Below are positions 1-8,900 of a stretch of 8,978 nucleotides of DNA, piece by piece (position 1 is the first letter of the stretch; every line of letters starts with the position of its first letter). The DNA is taken from contig CAZQEZ010000158.1 of NCBI GenBank assembly GCA_964592475.1, positions 1 through 8,978 on the forward strand. The letters run 5' to 3'. The notes under the pieces are model-generated. The model ran no database searches, had not been told where the DNA came from, and was given only the letters and a program-made list of their open reading frames with translations. The position numbers were made by a program, and so were the translations under genes. Source of the stretch: CAZQEZ01 sp964592475. Lineage in GTDB: Bacteria; Bacteroidota; Bacteroidia; Cytophagales; Cyclobacteriaceae.

Positions 1-3000
1 GGCGTTAACGTGGTAGAAAAGGGCACCAGTAATGGAACTGTAACCGATATTCAGGGCAACTATTCGCTGGAAGTTTCTGAAGGCGCTATTTTAGTTTTTA
101 GCTCAGTAGGCTACACACAGGAGGAAGTAGAAGTAGGTAATCGTTCTGTGGTTGATTTGGTTATGACACAGGATATTCAGCAGTTGCAGGAATTGGTCGT
201 TGTTGGGTATGGTACCCAGAAAAGGAAAGATGTAACTGGTGCCATCAGTAGTGTTGATGCTAAGACAATAGAGTCAATTCCTTCGAATTCATTCGAACAA
301 GCCATCCAGGGAAGGCTACCAGGTGTGCAGGTGACTCAAAGTAATCCGGCTCCTGGTGGAGGATTATCCATTCGGATCAGAGGTAACAACTCCATCACCG
401 GTAATAGTGAACCTTTGTTTGTAATTGATGGTGTGCCCATCATCAGTAACAATGCAGCGGCTACTCCCGGTGGAGTTGGAGGTGGTGGCTTCAATGGAGC
501 CAATCAAAATGCACTGGCCACTCTTAATCCTGGTGATATTGCTAGTATTGAAGTATTAAAAGATGCTTCCGCCACCGCAATATACGGATCGAGAGGAGCC
601 AACGGGGTAGTAATAATTACCACCAAAAGCGGAGAAGCTGGTAAGCCAAAACTAAATTTTGATGCTTATTTTGGTGTGCAAACCCCAAATAAGAAGCTTG
701 ATTTATTAGGTCCTGAAGATTTTGTAACTAAATTCAGGGAATCTTATGAAAATGCAGAACTACCGATAGCAGAAACCGAGAGCAGGATTGAAGAATTACT
801 TAATACCGGAGGGTTTGATTACCAGGAAGATTTATTTGCATCACCCCTCCAGGCTTCCATTCAAAATTACCAATTTTCAGCCTCCGGGGCTTCAAGTGAC
901 GGTATTAATTATTTTGTCTCTGCTTCATACTTCGGCCAGGATGGTGTTTTGAAAGAAACTGGTTTTGATAGATATTCTGTAAGGCTTAACCTGGATAAAT
1001 CTTTTGGTAACTTCCGTTTCGGTAATAATATTACCTTTTCACGCACTGATTCAAGAATTTTACCTACGGATGGAATCCAGGGAATAGTGTCTGCAGTGGT
1101 AGACATGCATCCTGTGCTCCCAATCAGGAATGAAAATGGAGACTTCTATTACGAAGGTCTGGGCGGATTTGAAATTAACTCTAATCCGGCTGCATTATTA
1201 AGAGGTACCACCAACAATCTGGCTACCAACAGATTACTTGGAAGTATTTTTGCCGAATATGAGTTTTTTGATGGGTTAACTTTCAGAAGTACCCTAGGCG
1301 CAGATTTAGCCAATAGAAGCAGAACTATTTATTACGACAGAACAACTGGACCTCGATTTGGTGGAACTGATGAGCCTGGCCTGGCTGAGCAAGCCCGTAA
1401 CAATAGCAATCAGGTTGTCTCCACTAACACCTTAAATTACCAAACCAGGATAGCGGATCGAGATCAACTTTCGCTTACCGGTGTTTTTGAGGCTCAGGTA
1501 TTAGAAGGTGATGGTTTTAATGTGATCAACAGGGGATTCCCCAGTGATGCTTTAGGCGCAGATGTAATTGGTAGTGGACAACGCGCCGGCGGACCCGCAG
1601 TGGGTTATGGTAGAGGAAAGTCTCAATTACTATCCTGGGTGGGAAGAGCCTTTTATAGCTTTGACGATCGCTATTTAATTACTGCCACTTTCAGAGCTGA
1701 TGGTTCTTCCAAATTCCGCAATGAAAATAAATGGGGCTATTTCCCATCTTTGGCACTTGGCTGGAGATTAAGTGAAGAAGCATTTTTTAATGGTATAGAC
1801 CAAATTGATGAATTGAAACTCAGGGCCAGTTATGGAATCATCGGTAACCAGGAAATACCTGCATTGCGAACCGTACAAAATTTACGGCCTCAGTCTGGTA
1901 CCATCTTTGGTGGTGTACGAATTCCTACTGTGGCTGTTGCCAGCTTAGGAAACCCTGATTTGAAATGGGAAACAACCAAGCAGGTAAACTTTGGTTTGAC
2001 TTCTTCGTTTTTTGCTAACCGCATGAATTTTTCATTTGACTATTATGTGAAAAACACTACGGACTTGCTACTTTCAGTAAGTATACCCTTAAGCGCTGGA
2101 TTTGATGACCGGCCAATATTTAATTTTGGTGAGGTGAAGAATCAGGGTTTTGAAATTGCTTTAGGTGGAGAAATTGTACAAACAGCAGATTTCTCCTGGA
2201 CTGCAGATATAAACTTTTCCCGTAATGTAAACGAAGTAATCAAAATATTTGGAGAAAATGTACAAGGCGGAAATATAGCAAGTGATAATAATCTACCTGG
2301 TAATTTTGTAGCAACAGGATTGCCGGTGGGTGTTTTCTATGGTTACAAAACAGATGGCATTTACAATGACCAAGCAGAAGTGGACAATGATCCGGTAACG
2401 AATGAAATTTATTTGCAGGAAGGGGGTGAATATAAAATAGTAGATATTAGCGGAGATAATATTATTAATGCAGCGGATAGAACCGTAATAGGAGAGCCTT
2501 ACCCTGATTTCTTCTATGGCTTAAATACAAGCCTAAGTTATAAAAATTTAAGTTTAGATCTTTTCTTCCAGGGAATACAGGGAAATGAAATTTTATGGAA
2601 TGATTCCAGGAAACTATTTGGCCCCTGGCCGGAATTCAATAGCTTGCAAGCACGATTTAATGATCGATGGACTCCTCAAAATACTGATGCAGCTTATCCA
2701 AAATACAATGTAAGTGCGACGGAATTACAAGGATTTTATGATGACCGGATGATATTTGATGGGTCTTATTTCCGGCTTAGAAATGTAACACTCGGGTATG
2801 TATTGCCTTCGCAAACTGTGAATTTCTTAAGCAATTTAAGAATTTATGCCAGCGCTACCAATTTATTTACACTTACTAATTATCCCGGCTATAATCCTGA
2901 TGTAAATAGTTTTGGTCAAAACGCAATTAACAGCGGAATAGATTTGGGAGCTTATCCTTTATCTAAAACATATACCATAGGATTTAATGCATCATTTTAA
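1..3000 (+). CDS. susC: SusC/RagA-type TonB-dependent outer-membrane transporter (5' truncated)
   Basis: This is the beta-barrel half of a SusCD glycan importer, which moves oligosaccharides across the outer membrane using TonB energy. Frame 1 is open from base 1 (GVNVVEKGTSNGTVTD...), so the gene begins upstream; a GTG at base 10 is not its start. About 999 residues are visible. Residues 1-55 are the end of a CarboxypepD_reg-like domain (the DIQGNYSLEV strand). The SusC signature ELVVVGYGTQKRKDVTGAIS follows at bases 190-249. Next comes the plug domain with GRLPGVQV, IRIRGNNSI, LFVIDGVPI, EVLKDASATAIYGSRGANGV and VIITTKSG, then a long TonB-dependent barrel. A 12-residue EF-hand-like loop (DxSxDNxIxxxD, bases 2443-2478) precedes RTVIGEPYPDFFYG, a segment common in SusC proteins. 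The protein ends ...TYTIGFNASF with the terminal aromatic residue typical of barrel proteins. The signal peptide and roughly 40 residues in all are missing to the left. susD follows after 21 bases, so the two form one transcription unit. The family call is very secure; the transported glycan is not known. Confidence 0.97.
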   Translation, partial: GVNVVEKGTSNGTVTDIQGNYSLEVSEGAILVFSSVGYTQEEVEVGNRSVVDLVMTQDIQQLQELVVVGYGTQKRKDVTGAISSVDAKTIESIPSNSFEQAIQGRLPGVQVTQSNPAPGGGLSIRIRGNNSITGNSEPLFVIDGVPIISNNAAATPGGVGGGGFNGANQNALATLNPGDIASIEVLKDASATAIYGSRGANGVVIITTKSGEAGKPKLNFDAYFGVQTPNKKLDLLGPEDFVTKFRESYENAELPIAETESRIEELLNTGGFDYQEDLFASPLQASIQNYQFSASGASSDGINYFVSASYFGQDGVLKETGFDRYSVRLNLDKSFGNFRFGNNITFSRTDSRILPTDGIQGIVSAVVDMHPVLPIRNENGDFYYEGLGGFEINSNPAALLRGTTNNLATNRLLGSIFAEYEFFDGLTFRSTLGADLANRSRTIYYDRTTGPRFGGTDEPGLAEQARNNSNQVVSTNTLNYQTRIADRDQLSLTGVFEAQVLEGDGFNVINRGFPSDALGADVIGSGQRAGGPAVGYGRGKSQLLSWVGRAFYSFDDRYLITATFRADGSSKFRNENKWGYFPSLALGWRLSEEAFFNGIDQIDELKLRASYGIIGNQEIPALRTVQNLRPQSGTIFGGVRIPTVAVASLGNPDLKWETTKQVNFGLTSSFFANRMNFSFDYYVKNTTDLLLSVSIPLSAGFDDRPIFNFGEVKNQGFEIALGGEIVQTADFSWTADINFSRNVNEVIKIFGENVQGGNIASDNNLPGNFVATGLPVGVFYGYKTDGIYNDQAEVDNDPVTNEIYLQEGGEYKIVDISGDNIINAADRTVIGEPYPDFFYGLNTSLSYKNLSLDLFFQGIQGNEILWNDSRKLFGPWPEFNSLQARFNDRWTPQNTDAAYPKYNVSATELQGFYDDRMIFDGSYFRLRNVTLGYVLPSQTVNFLSNLRIYASATNLFTLTNYPGYNPDVNSFGQNAINSGIDLGAYPLSKTYTIGFNASF

Positions 3001-3021
3001 AAATTTTAAATCTATATAATC

Positions 3022-4611
3022 ATGAAAAATATAATTTTAATAATAATAGTAGTTTTTGTTACAGCTTCCTGTAGCAACTTTTTGGAGGAAGAAGCTATTT
3101 CTACTTACACGACAGAGAATTTTCCTACCAATGAGCAGGAAGCTGAGGCATTGTTGAACCAGGTGTACTCCGATACACGTGAAGCTTATGCTGATCGATG
3201 GTTATTTTTAGCTACTTTACCCAGTGAAATGGTCACAACTCGCAGGGATGGATCCGACAGAAGAGCCAGACTGGATAATTGGGAGATAGATAACACGGTA
3301 GATTATATTGAAGATTACTGGGAGGATACTTATGTATCCATTGGTCAGGCCAATGCAGTGATCAACTTCTTTGAAACGGGTGAATTGCAAATTGACGAAG
3401 CAGTAGCCCAAAGATTGACTGCAGAAGCCAAAGTACTTCGCGCCAATGCCTATTTCAACATTGTAACATTTTATGGAGAGGCTCCATTAAACCTGAATCC
3501 TATAACAACTCTGGAAGGCACTGAAACACCTATTTCGTCAATTGCTGACATTTATGATGCCGTTATTCAGGATTTATTAGATGCAGAACCTAATTTACCT
3601 CATGAGTATACCGGGGATGCCAATAAAGGCAGAATGACGCGTGGAGCTGCCAGGGCTATGCTGGGCAAAGTATACTTGCAAAAAGGTGCAGATCCGGCCG
3701 GTATTGGTTCTCCACAAGATTTTGTGGAAGCAGAAAAGTGGTTACGTATGGTAGTAAATGCTGATGATGGTGGTAAAAATTATATTTTGGAGGATGAATT
3801 TGAAAATCTTTTCGGATTACAAAATTTAGAATCTGCCAAGAATTCAGATGAAATTATTATGCAGCTATGGATTGATGCAGATGATTGCTGCGACCTTCGA
3901 TTCCATGCCCACATGGTAAACAGAGATTCTGATTTTGGTGGTGGCCAATGGGGAAATTTTGCTGCTGAAGTTCCCTTCTATCTTTCTTATGAAGATGAAG
4001 ATGATCGATTACAGGTGACATTCTTAGATAGTATTTACGTAGAGCGAGAAACTGATGAAGGTGTGGTAATTGATACCTTTATTTATAATCCTGATAATCC
4101 TTTGGGCGATGGCTATCAACACGATGGTCCTACTTTCCAGAAATATGTAGACATAAATTCCCCGGATAATTCTACTTCAGCCAATGTATTCCTAATCAGA
4201 TATGCAGATGTTCTACTTAGTTTGGCAGAATCTATTAACAGACAAGATGGACCAACGGCTGAAGCAATAGGGTTTGTAAACCAGGTAAGAAACAGGGCTG
4301 ATTTGGTAGATCTGGAACCGGTACCAACCACACAAGCTGATTTTAATGAAGCCATATTCAATGAAAGGCGCTGGGAGTTGGCCTTTGAAGGGCATGGTTT
4401 ACGGGATGGTCATCGATTCTTTGATATTTTTGAACAAAGAGTGGAGGCCAGTCCTAATTATGAATTGCCACCATTGGTAGGCGATGCAGATAAGCAACGT
4501 GTTTTTGATGCTGTACCCGAAGTGCCTATTGATGTAACAATGGAAAATATAAGGTTCCCTATTCCACAAAGAGAAATAGATACTAATCCGGCGATAAGTA
4601 GTGGTCAATAG
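3022..4611 (+). CDS. susD: SusD/RagB-type surface glycan-binding lipoprotein
   Basis: This is the lid and binding partner of the upstream SusC; it captures oligosaccharides at the cell surface. The 529 residues are a normal family length. The N-terminus is a lipoprotein signal with a lipobox TASC, giving lipidated Cys17 followed by SNFLEEE. Residues 30-130 fit the N-terminal SusD-like domain. Helical TPR-like segments follow, including LRANAYFNIVTFYGEAPL (139-156) and TRGAARAMLGKVYLQKG (206-222). The RagB/SusD C-terminal part shows LIRYADVLLSLAESIN (391-406), VNQVRNRADL (419-428), ERRWELAFEGHG (448-459) and the end motif FPIPQREIDTNPAI. The start ATG lies 21 bases after the susC stop, with an AT-rich leader and no evident Shine-Dalgarno site, which is normal in Bacteroidota. 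Two oddities are a vicinal Cys289-Cys290 pair, the only cysteines in the mature chain apart from the lipidated one, and what looks like a short insertion in the EGHRFFD motif (EGHGLRDGHRFFD). A strong terminator follows directly. The ligand cannot be predicted. Confidence 0.97.
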   Translation: MKNIILIIIVVFVTASCSNFLEEEAISTYTTENFPTNEQEAEALLNQVYSDTREAYADRWLFLATLPSEMVTTRRDGSDRRARLDNWEIDNTVDYIEDYWEDTYVSIGQANAVINFFETGELQIDEAVAQRLTAEAKVLRANAYFNIVTFYGEAPLNLNPITTLEGTETPISSIADIYDAVIQDLLDAEPNLPHEYTGDANKGRMTRGAARAMLGKVYLQKGADPAGIGSPQDFVEAEKWLRMVVNADDGGKNYILEDEFENLFGLQNLESAKNSDEIIMQLWIDADDCCDLRFHAHMVNRDSDFGGGQWGNFAAEVPFYLSYEDEDDRLQVTFLDSIYVERETDEGVVIDTFIYNPDNPLGDGYQHDGPTFQKYVDINSPDNSTSANVFLIRYADVLLSLAESINRQDGPTAEAIGFVNQVRNRADLVDLEPVPTTQADFNEAIFNERRWELAFEGHGLRDGHRFFDIFEQRVEASPNYELPPLVGDADKQRVFDAVPEVPIDVTMENIRFPIPQREIDTNPAISSGQ

Positions 4612-4621
4612 ATTAAGTAAA

Positions 4622-4661
4622 AAAATAAAGCCATGAAGGAGGATTTTCATGGCTTTATTTT
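4622..4661 (+). terminator. Strong hairpin terminator after susCD
   Basis: The arm 4622-4637 is perfectly complementary to 4646-4661, a 16-bp stem containing AAAGCCATGAA/TTCATGGCTTT, with an 8-base loop (GGAGGATT). An A tract lies on the 5' side and the 3' arm ends in a T-rich run (TTTATTTTAATTTATTT), so it has the form of an intrinsic terminator and could work in both directions because of its symmetry. It begins 11 bases after the susD stop codon. It probably ends the main susCD transcript, or attenuates it, so that the downstream enzymes are made from read-through or from a separate promoter. I see no exact Bacteroidota TAnnTTTG -7 element in the 37 bases before the next gene. Confidence 0.85.
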
Positions 4662-4698
4662 AATTTATTTACCATGAATTCTAATGATTTAAGTATAT

Positions 4699-5757
4699 AT
4701 GCAAAGAAGAAGCTTTATAAAAAATTCGGCATTGGCGGCTACAGCCTTATCATTCAATATTCCAAAAATAAAAGCCCAATCCAAAGATAAACTGTTGAGT
4801 GCGTATTACTTCCGGGCTCACATGTATACCATGGTGCCCAGACAAGTACGAGAAGACTTGCAATGGATGGCCGATTTGGGCACCGATGCTATATGTCCGG
4901 CCATCATTGAACAAGACTTGTTTGCCGCGGTAGAGAACATGGACATTATTTGCAACGAAGCCGAAAAAATAGGCATGAAGGTTTTTGCCGTACCTTCCCG
5001 TTGGGCAGGTTTAATTGCAGGAGCACCCAAAGTTCCCAGTCTTTTCACCATACAAAACCCGGAAACTTACTCGATTGATGATAATGGCAATCCCTACACT
5101 TCAAGTGTTACAGGAAGGATCAGCAGTTTTTATCATCCCAAAACTGTTCAGTTTTTTAAAGATGCCATTGATAAAATGATCAGCCTATGGCCTATAGCTG
5201 GTATTACCTGGGATGAACCGAAAGTTTATAAAAAATTAGACTATTCCGAGGCTGCAAAACAAGTGCTGGGAAATAAGATGACCAGGGAAAATCATAGCAA
5301 GGCTTTTTCGGATTTTTGGTCAGATCTTAATCAGCATATTAAAAGTAATCATCCATCCATTTCTACTCACTTCTTTGTACAAGCCAAATATTGGAATGAA
5401 CCGGACATTTTAAAATATTCTTCTCAGATTGAGCATCTTGATTACTATGGTTGCGATGGACGTCCATGGTATTTAAAAGATGGTGGTCAGCTTGAATCGG
5501 AAGGCAAAGTGCTGCTGGGTGAAGAACAAGGAGAAGTCTTTCTTGATTTGGCTAAGAAAAATGGTAAAAAGAGCCTGTGGTTAATTGAAAATCACAACAT
5601 GGCCATGGCCGACGCCCAATTGATGGATAAAAGAATGCCGGAGATCATGGAAAGAGATGTGGACCACTTAATTTATTACTATTATCCCAGAAACCTGGAA
5701 GACCCTGATAAGATCATGGGAATAATGGCCAGGCACCTTAAGAGATGGAAGTATTAA
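4699..5757 (+). CDS. Tat-exported protein of unknown family, probably TIM-barrel glycosidase-like
   Basis: The 352-residue product starts MQRRSFIKNSALAATALSF, a twin-arginine signal matching RRxFxK, with a likely cleavage after Ala26 (IKA/QS). It is therefore exported folded to the periplasm. The start is fixed by this signal; an upstream in-frame ATG at 4684 runs into a stop after two codons. I do not recognise the family with confidence. The mature part alternates short beta-like and helical segments as in a TIM barrel: LLSAYYFRAHMY (32-43), DLGTDAICPAII (59-70), GMKVFAVPSRWAG (92-104), PIAGITWDEPKVY (165-177), ISTHFFVQAKYWNEP (221-235), IEHLDYYGCDGRPW (244-257), KSLWLIENHN (291-300), VDHLIYYYYPRN (321-332). 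The acidic residues at strand ends, Asp172-Glu173 in WDEP, Glu234 and Glu297, are where glycosidase catalytic acids would sit, but this is inference. It lies between a SusCD pair and a sulfatase/glycosidase, which supports a role in glycan breakdown. It could instead be a non-catalytic or sugar-isomerase-like barrel. Confidence 0.8.
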   Translation: MQRRSFIKNSALAATALSFNIPKIKAQSKDKLLSAYYFRAHMYTMVPRQVREDLQWMADLGTDAICPAIIEQDLFAAVENMDIICNEAEKIGMKVFAVPSRWAGLIAGAPKVPSLFTIQNPETYSIDDNGNPYTSSVTGRISSFYHPKTVQFFKDAIDKMISLWPIAGITWDEPKVYKKLDYSEAAKQVLGNKMTRENHSKAFSDFWSDLNQHIKSNHPSISTHFFVQAKYWNEPDILKYSSQIEHLDYYGCDGRPWYLKDGGQLESEGKVLLGEEQGEVFLDLAKKNGKKSLWLIENHNMAMADAQLMDKRMPEIMERDVDHLIYYYYPRNLEDPDKIMGIMARHLKRWKY

Positions 5758-5901
5758 ATAATAATGAATTTAAGTGGAAAAATTATTAAATCATTCATGT
5801 TGGAAAGTACTATATCGACTATTGATTTAGGGGATTTATCCGATGGTATGTATTTAGTAAAGATCAATAATAAAATCCATAAATTGATTATCAATAAATA
5901 A
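5758..5901 (+). pseudogene. Orphan C-terminal half of a T9SS type A sorting domain (gene remnant)
   Basis: Directly after the stop of the Tat protein gene the same frame continues without a stop until TAA at 5899-5901. From ATG 5764 it encodes 45 residues: MNLSGKIIKSFMLE, then STISTIDLGDLSDGMYLVKI, then NNKIHKLIINK. This matches the second half of the T9SS C-terminal sorting domain, whose pattern is roughly 'v.i.NlsGk.v ... i.dls.L..GvYlvki ... kkiik'. The first half of such a domain (YPNP-type start, about 30 residues) and any passenger protein are missing. A Tat substrate would not normally carry this domain, so it most likely belonged to another secreted protein removed by a deletion whose left end lies at about 5755-5764. 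The next gene starts 26 bases downstream. Translation as a free 45-residue peptide is possible but would have no obvious role. Confidence 0.75.
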
Positions 5902-5927
5902 TTCAAGACTTACCAAAAATTAAAATT

Positions 5928-8900
5928 ATGAAAAACAATTATCGATTATTTAGCCCATTCTTTTTGATAGTTTTTTTACTATCAATTACCGGATATTCAC
6001 AACTTTCTCCGGATCACCCAAACATTGTGGTGATTATGGCTGATGATTTAAATGATGCAATAGCATCATTAGGTGGGCATCCACAAGCCAATACTCCCAA
6101 CATTGATAGATTATTAAACAATGGAATTTCCTTTACCAATGCTCATGCCAATGCCCCTATTTGTGCTCCATCCCGGGCAAGTATGCTCTCTGGAATTTAT
6201 CCTCATAATTCCGGATTATATGGCTACAGGCAACAACAAAACAGTTGGAAAAATAATCCAACGCTTAAGGATTCCAAAACTATCATGGAAAATTTTACTG
6301 CCAACAATTACAACGTATATGGAACGGGTAAAATATTTCATAACGGGCATGAAAAAAATTCAGTTTTTACCAGTTTTGGGCAAAAAGCTGATTTTGGACC
6401 TTATCCTTGGGATGAGGAAACCTATCAAGGCAGCAAACCAAAATGGATGGCTCATCCTGATTTTCCTCAGGAGTTTATTGATGAAGGCTGGGAAAGCACG
6501 TTTGGACCTTTATCAAATACGCCAGTTTATTCCAATAATAAAGGAGTATGGCAGCTCAATGGAAATATTTTTGATTATGTTTCTGATAATGACAGGGATA
6601 AAATGCCAGATGAAAAAAACGCCGAATGGGCAGTTAATCGATTAAATCAAAGTCATAATAAACCATTTCTGTTGATGGTGGGAATGAATAAACCTCATAC
6701 ACCGCTCTATGCACCTAAAGAATATTTTGATTTGTTTCCTTTAGAAGGCATCCAAATTACTAATCGCACAGCCAATGATAGAGCAGACTGCGGGCAAATT
6801 TTTGCAGGTGACAATGGTAAAAGTGGATTTGAACGATATAAGATGTTGAATGATAATGGTGGAGATGAAATGTTGAAAAGATGGACACAGGCTTATCTAG
6901 CTTGCATAACATTTTTGGACGATCAAATCGGTAAAGTTTTGGATGCTGTGGAAAATAGTGCTTATGCAGGCAATACATATATTGTATTTATTAGTGATCA
7001 CGGCTATCACATGGGCGAAAAGGAATATATTTTTAAAAATTCATTGTGGAGAGAAAGTTCGAGAATTCCAATGGCAATATTAGGACCTAACATTAATACC
7101 GCTAAAGTAAATCATCCAGTATCTTTAATTGATTTGTATCCAACCTTGAATGATTTAGCCAATATTTCTAATCAGCCCAATGCCGGTGGTAATGATGTAG
7201 CTTTGGATGGTTACAGCCTGGTTCCATTTTTAGAAAACCCAAATACTACAGAATGGGAAGGGCCGGACGCAGCATTAATTTCAGTAAATGCTTCCAAGGA
7301 AAATGTAGGTACACCAAATTTGCAGCATTATGCCGTAGAAACTGAGCAATATCGATATATCCGTTATAGCAATTTAGAAGAAGAACTTTATGATCATGTA
7401 AGTGATTCAAATGAATGGAATAATGAAGCAAGTAATCCAAGTTATAGTGCAGTAAAATATGAATTAAAGCAATTTTTACCTAGCTCTGTAGAAACATATA
7501 CCCCCCGTCTCAATTTTAATGCAAAGCACGAAATTGCAGACAAGGTAATCCATGGTGCCGGGCAGAGCAATATGATTGAGTTTTCCAGTTACGCCAGTGC
7601 CATGGGTAACGATATTTACCCTGCCATTTACATGTTTTATACTACAGCCAATAGTACAGCTGCTGCGCAAGAAGAAAGAATTGGTGTCAATTTAGACCTG
7701 CTAGCCAATCACCCCGATGGAATAATGCCTCAAATTGGTCTTTCTTTTACCAGGAAAGGAACGCATTATGCCGATGATGTATTGGCAGGAGTGTATGATG
7801 ATGGATTGAATAGATTGGCAGAATTGCTGAACGATTTTGGCGATCCGGTATTTGTGAGAATCGGTTATGAAGCTAACGGATTCTGGAATAATTATGAAGC
7901 TACTTCTTATATAGATGTATTTAGATACATCACGGATATTTTTAGAAATGAATCGCCGAATGTAGCAACGGTTTGGTGCACCCATCCAATCACAAGTTTA
8001 TCAGATATGATGACTTATTATCCTGGTGATGATTATGTGGATTGGTGGGCTATCGATCTTTTTGAAATCAAGTTTCTTAATTCTGCAAATACCCAAGACT
8101 TTCTCGATGAGGCTGTCAATCACTCAAAACCGGTAATGATTGGTGAATCTACTCCAACAAAAGTCGGTACCAGAAATGGTATAGATAGCTGGAACGATTG
8201 GTTTGTACCCTATTTTAATATTATTGAAGATAATCCTGTTATAAAAACTTTTTGCTATATCAATCGAAATTGGAAACCCACTGGACTTTCCGACTGGCTG
8301 GATTGCCGAGTTATTATGGATACAGTGGTTTTGAATAATTACAAGAACGAACTAAGTAAACCAATTTATCAACATGCAACGGTTGACCAAAATTTTAGAA
8401 TTACAGCGCTTAAACCAACCAACGATGCATACGTGAGAGACGGGAGCTATAGTGACAATGAATACGGTGTGTCTGATGCAAATACCTTAAGAGTGAAAAA
8501 TTCACAAGTTTCCGGATACTCACGGGAAGCTTATTTAACCTATGATTTAAGTGGAATTGACAATATTACAGCTTCTGATCTTTGGCTATTTGGTCGCAAT
8601 TCTGATGATGTGGATATAATTGCTGAATTGTACCAGGTAGATGACACTAGTTGGGATGAAACAATGCTCAATTGGAATAATAAACCCTCAGTTAGTAATG
8701 TAATAGGTGAAATCTTATTTGATGATGGAGATGATGAATGGACTTATTTAGACATTTCAGATCATTTAATTAATGGTAATTTAAGTACAGCTGGTTTTGC
8801 TTTAAAAAACAAAATAGCTGATGAAAATCAAATTAAAATTGATTCGAAAGAAAAAGATGATGGAGATATTCCTTTTCTAGTCGTATTTCATACGGTCAAT

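Noticed and set aside
10..12. GTG as the start of the SusC gene
   Set aside because: The frame is open to base 1 and residues GVNVVEKGT are the middle of a conserved CarboxypepD_reg-like domain, so the real start lies upstream of the window.
2992..3010. AT-only inverted repeat around the susC stop (ATTTTAAAAATTTTAAAT)
   Set aside because: It has no G:C pairs and lies within a tightly spaced susC-susD operon; it is probably base composition rather than a terminator.
5755..5901. The T9SS fragment as a read-through or nonsense-mutated tail of the Tat protein
   Set aside because: It is in frame, but the first half of the sorting domain is absent, the Tat protein has a natural-looking end (ARHLKRWKY), and T9SS cargo normally uses a Sec signal. 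A deletion scar fits better, though this is not proven.
5902..5927. Promoter or Shine-Dalgarno site before the modular enzyme
   Set aside because: The 26 bases contain no TAnnTTTG element and no purine-rich ribosome site; nothing specific can be supported.
6121..6645. A 174-codon frame-1 ORF inside the sulfatase region
   Set aside because: It overlaps the frame that encodes the conserved sulfatase motifs (Cys79 region, GTGKIFH). Its own product is rich in Met, Ile and Leu with no recognisable domain, so it is a shadow.
7246..7985. Minus-strand ORFs of 64-94 codons opposite the modular enzyme
   Set aside because: They lie wholly antisense to a well-supported coding frame and their products resemble no family.
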